Origin: Desmodus rotundus
Taxonomy: Eukaryota > Chordata > Mammalia > Chiroptera > Phyllostomidae
DNA: 64,000 nt
NCBI RefSeq assembly: GCF_022682495.2
Contig: NC_071391.1
Location: 17,211,680-17,275,679 of the forward strand
Direction: 5' to 3'
Below, piece by piece: positions 58,846 to 64,000 of this stretch. Every line of letters starts with the position of its first letter. Within the stretch, counting starts at the first letter, position 1. The notes under the pieces were generated by a model. The model had not been told where the DNA came from and ran no database searches. It worked only from the letters and a program-made list of their open reading frames with translations. The position numbers were made by a program, and so were the translations under genes.

Positions 58846-60641
58846 TGAAATGAAGACCCATCTTGAGGATGAGAGGTACTTAGAAACATCTGACAGCCAG
58901 GGGAAGGCGGCTGGCAGAAGCGTGTATATGTCACAATGGAAGTCCCTTGTGCTGGCGGTTGAGAGCTGTCCCCAATCGGAAGGTTGTTGGGAGCAGTGCT
59001 ACAGACGGCTACAAGCAGGGGAGTCAAGGGGCCACCCCCACAAAGCGAACTAGCTCAAGCCACCCACCAAGAGGGGATGGGAAAGATGAGCGGGACTCTG
59101 ATAGAGCTGTTGTCTGCAGAAGGGATCTCTGGCCTGGGTGAAGTAGTATGGTGGCTTTACTTTGATTAGTTATATCCTTAACCTAATCCATTCTGGGTAT
59201 GTGCACACCCACACACATACACACAACATAAGGAGAAACAAGGCTGGATATAAAACTCAGAACGATTTACTGATTATTTAAACAGTGGGGCACAAAGAGC
59301 ACTGCTTTGAGACACATGGGAAGGGAAGATCTCCCCCTGGCGTGCAGGGGCTGAAGTGACTCCTGCTATTCTTTCAAGGACAGGGGCTACCTTGGTGCCT
59401 GCCTACAGGCATTGCAATATCTGGAGGGGCAAGAAGGACCCAGGTAACCTGGGGGAGAGGTATGGTGGCATGCACAGCAGAGGTGGTACCAGTAGAAATC
59501 AATTCACTTCTGGTTACACAGGCGATACCCCTTGGGGCCCCCAGAAGTACTCACAGAGAACCACCTGCCAGAGGTGAGGACAAAGACCCACAAGTGGTGA
59601 AACATGAAAAATGAGACCTTATGGATACGAATACTCCCACTGAATGAATTTTTATGCACATAAAACACTTAGCTTAGATCCTGATGTATAGTAAGTAGTT
59701 TGGAGAAATAGAAGCCAATTTATTATTAAACATCTACATTTCCCATATTTGAAAGGTTTATTTGTATGCTTGGGTTTCCACCAAATTTAATTTAGGGATG
59801 AAAAGAACAACCAATGGTAATGAAACAAATAAACAAAATACCATGTATTGTGACAGTAATATGTCAAAGAGAGGTAGAATTTGTGTTTCATCATTTGGCC
59901 TCGGGGCTGTGGCAGCCCCACGAGGAAGCTTCTGGCTGCTCCTCCAAGGCTAAGGCAACTTACACTCTAATAGAGTGGCACACCAATGACACTGTAGTTG
60001 AAAAATCAAGGACGATTAGCCTTGACTTTTCTTAATTAAAAATTTTATTATGATACCCACCATGAAGAATGCAGGTTGCCTTTTGTCCAGAATATGTTAA
60101 CATATGAGGAAAAAGAATGGGATTTAATAAGGTCTATGGCATTTGACCCAATGAAATTCTCAGTCTCCTGTATCTCAGCCATTATGTGGCCTCTGAAGCT
60201 CATACATAGTTACTGGGATCTGCTCATTGACAAGGCCACTGTGGAAAATGTGTTCCTTGCCCTTGCTGCATGTGATGCTTGACAGCATATTCTGCAAGAA
60301 CATTGTGGGGTCCACGATGCTACGATGGGATGATGCTACGATGTATGTGAGATTCCTGTAATGCCTACAGAGTTGTTTGAATTGTGATACAGTACCAGGA
60401 GTGTAGTTACTGAGATACAGAACTGTACAGGATAGAACTACTTTTTCACTTAATATTTATAATGGTAATTTATCAGAGTGCATTGCAACTTGAAAGGGTT
60501 AGATTGTTTTCCGAAACTTCTATTTCAGTTGTGTGTGTGCATACGTGTGCATTCATATCTTAGGCCGCGATGCAAAATCTGTATCTTACTGTATCTTATT
60601 GTGGCCAAAAAAAGAAAAATAATCACTGCTGCATTTGACCT
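58846..60641. other. Mostly unassigned, GC-richer in 58880-59580
   Basis: 58880-59580 has higher GC and several short frames on the plus strand. I see no domain, splice pattern or nameable repeat. A repeated gatgctacgatg motif occurs at about 60316-60341. Confidence 0.35.
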
Positions 60642-60723
60642 ACATCACTCATTCTTTTTCATTCTTTTTTTTTTATCCTCACCTAAGGACATTTTTTCTA
60701 TTGCTTTTAGAAAGAGAGGAAAG

Positions 60724-60773
<50 letters not shown>

Positions 60774-60925
60774 GATTGGTTGCCTTCTTGTGTGCACCCT
60801 GACTGGGGATCGAGCTTGCAACGTGGGTATGTGCCCTGACCAGGAATCAAACCTGCAACCTTTCAGTGCATGGAACGACGCTCCACCAACTGAGCCACAT
60901 CCGCCAGAGCACATAACTCATTCTT
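60642..60925 (-). mobile_element. Ves SINE with target duplications and (GA)n tract, duplicated B-box subtype
   Basis: acatcactcattctt (60642-60656) and acataactcattctt (60911-60925) flank the element. Inside are a GA run (about 60725-60770), then two B-box-like units, ggggatcgagcttgc and aggaatcaaacctgc, and the head accaactgagccacatccgc. The 149-codon plus frame that runs through it is a by-product of the repeat. Confidence 0.85.
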
Positions 60926-61192
60926 AATTTTTATGTGTCACAAAGCTTTAAAAAAGTCTAAGTAAAATCATGCAACTGCTTCTGAGAAAATTCACATGCT
61001 GAGAATTTTCATACAGCCTTTTAGTTGTCTGAACCCCTCAATGAACATTCATTACACAGGCTAACTCTTTCTCTTTTGCAATGGAGACCAAGAAAGCTGA
61101 TCCCCTGTGCATTCCCTTGGGGAGATAAGTGCAACATCTCTTTAATAGATATACATTTACAGTTTCCTACATGCATACACACAAACTATAAG

Positions 61193-61429
61193 GAATGCCA
61201 TAAGTAGCCCTGGCTGGTGTAGCTCAGTGGATTGAGTGCTGGCCTATGAACCAAAGGGTCATTTGTTCAATTCCCAGTCAGGGCACATGCCTGGGTTGCA
61301 GGTCAGGTCCCCAGTAGGGAGCTCATGAGAGGCAACCACACATTGATGTTTTTTCTCCCTCTCTTTCTCCTTCCCTTCCCCTCTTTCTAAAAATAAATAA
61401 AATCTTAAAAAAAAAGAATCCCATAAGTA
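61193..61429 (+). mobile_element. Ves SINE with target duplications
   Basis: gaatgccataagta (61193-61206) and gaatcccataagta (61416-61429) flank a full-length SINE: gccctggctggtgtagctca, B box tgttcaattccc, the gcacatgcctgggttgcagg block, and an aaaataaataaaatc tail. Confidence 0.92.
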
Positions 61430-61784
61430 AAACATAATTTGGAAGGACACTGGTTATCACCTCTATTTTATAGGAGAGTAAATTAATAACTTTATAATGT
61501 CTAGAACATAGTAATTCTTCAATAAATACTGTGAATTAAATAAAATCCAAAAGCTATTTACTTCAGACACAGACATCAGAATTCTTTAGCAACTTCCGGT
61601 GAAGTTAGCCGTAGTCATGGCGAGAAGTGTAATTTAACACAAGAGAGTTTTCAGTGAAGCAGGGAATAGAGTGTTTTGTAAAGAACCCATTCACGAATGT
61701 TACTGGTGTTTTGCATGAAGCATATTGTTTCGTTTTCCTCCATTTCTTCCCTCATGTTTTATTTCTTCCCACTGGTTTTATTTT

Positions 61785-61963
61785 GTAAAGATTTTATTTG
61801 TTTATTTTTAGAGAGATGGGAAGGGAGGGAAACATCCTCACACAAGCCCAGTGATGGGAACCTGGTCTGCAACCCAAGCACGTGCCCTGACTGAGAATCG
61901 AACCAGCAACCCTTTGGTTTGCAGGCCAGCACTCAATCCACTGAGCCACACCAGCCAGGGCTG
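61785..61963 (-). mobile_element. Ves SINE
   Basis: Antisense: tail gtaaagattttatttgttta, B box gagaatcgaaccag, head gagccacaccagccagggc. The CT-rich 3' part is shorter than in the other copies. Target duplications unclear. Confidence 0.85.
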
Positions 61964-62544
61964 TTTTCCAATTGTCTTTAAAGGGAATGTAAAACAATCT
62001 TCTTAGGCAAAAATTATTGCTTTTGAGAAGTATTGGGACATAGTATACATAGGGTTTTTCAATTTTTATAACCAGGCATGACAGAATCTTGGCTTTACTT
62101 ACATAACATGTTGTGATATACATACTTTTATATGTTTTTCACTCAAAACTAAGACATCAACATAAACAATTCCACCTGCACTCCAAAATCAATCTTGGCA
62201 AAGTCTTTCAAATGATGCACTTTGCATGTGCTTTCAAATAGAGAAGTCAAGCTTCTGGGTTAAATTTATGATACAGGTGCAAAATTCCAAGATATTACTA
62301 AAATACATTTCTAAGAAAAAAAGCACGGCAAGATGAAGAAAAAATTGAGAAAGGGGGGATTGACATGCATAAAAAGCTTGCTTCCTTCTGAATCTAGTCT
62401 TCCAACTTTATTTTTCCCACATCCCTGATGAAACAAACATCTGCTCACTGAATCTCTTCACGTCATCGACATTTGGCTTTCAGAAAACTCTGGGTCATGG
62501 GGCAGAACACCTGTCCTTACTGTCGGAAGAACAAGAGAAGACAG
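61964..62544. other. No recognised feature
   Basis: Nothing nameable. Confidence 0.4.
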
Positions 62545-62655
62545 ACTCAACATTTATTGAGTCTGCATGGTGCTGTTGTAAATGCTTTGCTGATAGCATG
62601 TGATTTAATTCTTACGGAAATTCTCTGAAGTATTATCCTTCTGATGCTCATGTCT
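62545..62655 (-). mobile_element. MIR SINE fragment
   Basis: caacatttattgagtctgca, tggtgctgttgtaaatgctt and tgtgatttaattcttacgga follow antisense MIR. Confidence 0.55.
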
Positions 62656-63689
62656 CTAAAAGTGGTTTTACTGTGGTTTCAACTCACCTTCCTCCTAAAA
62701 TAGTATGTCTAACATTAGCATAAAAACATCTTCCCTGGGGAAGTTGAAATTTGAAAGTAGCATCTTGTTTTCTGCATTTTAAACAAACTCTCCAGGTAAT
62801 TCTGGTTAAAAGCAATCTATAGGCTACATTTTAAGAAACTCGATTTTAATGTTTATAAATATTTCTTAAGTGCTTTCATATCTATCAAACTAAAGTCCGT
62901 GTTTGGTTTGCTATTTACATTGTGGCTGGTTCGGAGCATTAAAATAAAAAGTAAAGTGGTCCCCTCATACGAAATATAATTTAAAAATAGAACACTTGCT
63001 TTAAAATTTGCCTCTAAGTATAGATTCCAAAATGTTTATTTCTATATGTTCACCAGAAAGCCAAACTTCCTTTTACATCTTTTATTTTTTTCTGAGTCAT
63101 TCACCAAGCTCCAGACATAGTAACCCTCCCAGATGTACGGTGGGAGCGCTTTAGTTACACCAGTGGAAGTAGGGCTGTAGGAAAAGCTCACTGAGTTTTT
63201 ACATTTCAGTTAGGTGTATTGCTGGCAGACTGCACAGGGGATGGGTGAGTAACATTCAGCACGACCGTTTTCCTGTAAGTGGACATTATAATACACCTCA
63301 GGTTTGCAAGAGGTGACCGGGCATTCCCAGTAAAAGTGTGATTTTCCCCTTTATTTGGTGGTGACCACGGTGCACACGGGCATGCACCGTGAGGTGGCAC
63401 CCTTCGGTGTTTTCATCTCAAGGTTTTCCCATAACCCTCCTGTATTCTTTAGGTTACAAACCTTCTCTAGGTCTGTTTTATCTCATGACATCTCCTTGGC
63501 AAAGGTGGGAGAACAGCAGTCTGCTCGGCATCACGGTTTGTAGACTGCTCAGCCTGGTGACTGAGAGCAACCTGGAGATGTGATTGTCATCAGCACTGAC
63601 AGTCTCGGGCTGTGTTGACAGAAGGGAGGTGTTCACGTCACAGGAGGCAATGGGTTGACAAAAGTAAGAGTGGATGTAGATATTTTTTA
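62656..63689. other. No recognised feature
   Basis: A short fragment with ctccaggtaattctggttaa (62792-62811) may be a hAT remnant. Otherwise nothing nameable. Confidence 0.35.
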
Positions 63690-63895
63690 ATAGAGGAACA
63701 CTGTATGATCTTGGGCAAATTATTTAACCTTTCTGTGCCTCACTTGGTTCACACGGAAAATGGTGTTGGCGATAAGAGGGGTATTACCTTAGTCTCATTG
63801 TGAGTATTATATGAGCAAAATCAAGGGAAACCCTGAGAATGGTGCCTGGCACCCAGTAAACAATGAAGAGCTGTTAGTGGCTGTTACTACAATAT
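63690..63895 (+). mobile_element. MIR SINE
   Basis: tgatcttgggcaaattattt, aacctttctgtgcctcactt, tgtgagtattatatgagcaa and atggtgcctggcacccagta reproduce the sense MIR 3' half. Confidence 0.7.
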
Positions 63896-64000
63896 GTCAG
63901 AGGGAATTTACAGATTCTGGATTGGTGAAGGGATAGCATTAGATAATTTCTACAGTTTGTTTGAACTCGAGAAACTATTTTTTGGTCCTTGAATAAATGT

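Noticed and set aside
60478..60927. 149-codon plus-strand frame, longest in the window
   Set aside because: Its second half is the Ves SINE and its GA tract (the RERERERE stretch), so it is a repeat by-product.

Overview
The window looks like intergenic or deep-intronic DNA from a bat genome, probably Yangochiroptera. The evidence is the repeat content. There are eight or nine tRNA-derived SINEs of the bat Ves type, with the characteristic GTGGCTCAGTGG A box, a B box and an AAATAAATAAAATC-type tail. There are also several relatively young L1 3' ends, half-L1 (HAL1) copies, and older mammal-wide repeats (L2, MIR, MLT1/MaLR LTRs, MER5/MER20-like hAT elements). I found no complete protein-coding gene, rRNA gene, intact tRNA gene or CRISPR array. 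Almost all long reading frames are chance frames or run through repeats. Repeat family names below come from recalled consensus features, not from a database search.

Layout. 0-8 kb: an MLT1 LTR, a MER5-like hAT element, L2, L1 3' fragments and a 5'-inverted L1 (6.27-6.76 kb). 8-13 kb: a run of L1 3' ends in both orientations, a MER30-like hAT element and a Ves SINE. 14.27-15.16 kb: an 893-bp terminal-inverted-repeat DNA transposon bounded by TA, with a GC-rich interior. 15.68-15.76 kb: a 41-bp 5' tRNA-half-like insert between 16-bp target-site duplications. 16-24 kb: AT-rich DNA with a repeated degraded element, L2, an L1 3' end, MIR and MLT1. 24.67-25.36 kb: an internally deleted mariner with a stop codon next to a catalytic residue. 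27-31.75 kb: LTRs, a perfect 25-bp hairpin, and a full-length HAL1 with 13-bp target duplications that was later hit by an LTR-like insertion. 32-46 kb: mostly unremarkable sequence with SINEs, an LTR, an MLT1 and an old L1 ORF2 remnant. 47.3-48.05 kb: two successive LINE insertions at one target, leaving three copies of an 18-bp target. 50-53 kb: L1, L2 and a candidate conserved noncoding block. 55.7-57.3 kb: a 5'-inverted L1 carrying a nested Ves SINE. 57.3-57.8 kb: a possible terminal exon or pseudogene on the minus strand. 60-64 kb: three more SINEs and MIR fragments.

No gene circuit can be described. The window is mainly a record of LINE-driven mobilisation (L1, HAL1, SINEs, the tRNA half) overlaid on ancient mammalian repeats, with three classes of cut-and-paste DNA transposon remnants. 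The points most worth following are the tRNA-half insertion, the TA-flanked element with its GC-rich core, the perfect hairpin at 29.2 kb, the triple target duplication at 47.3-48.05 kb, and the two unassigned exon-like segments.
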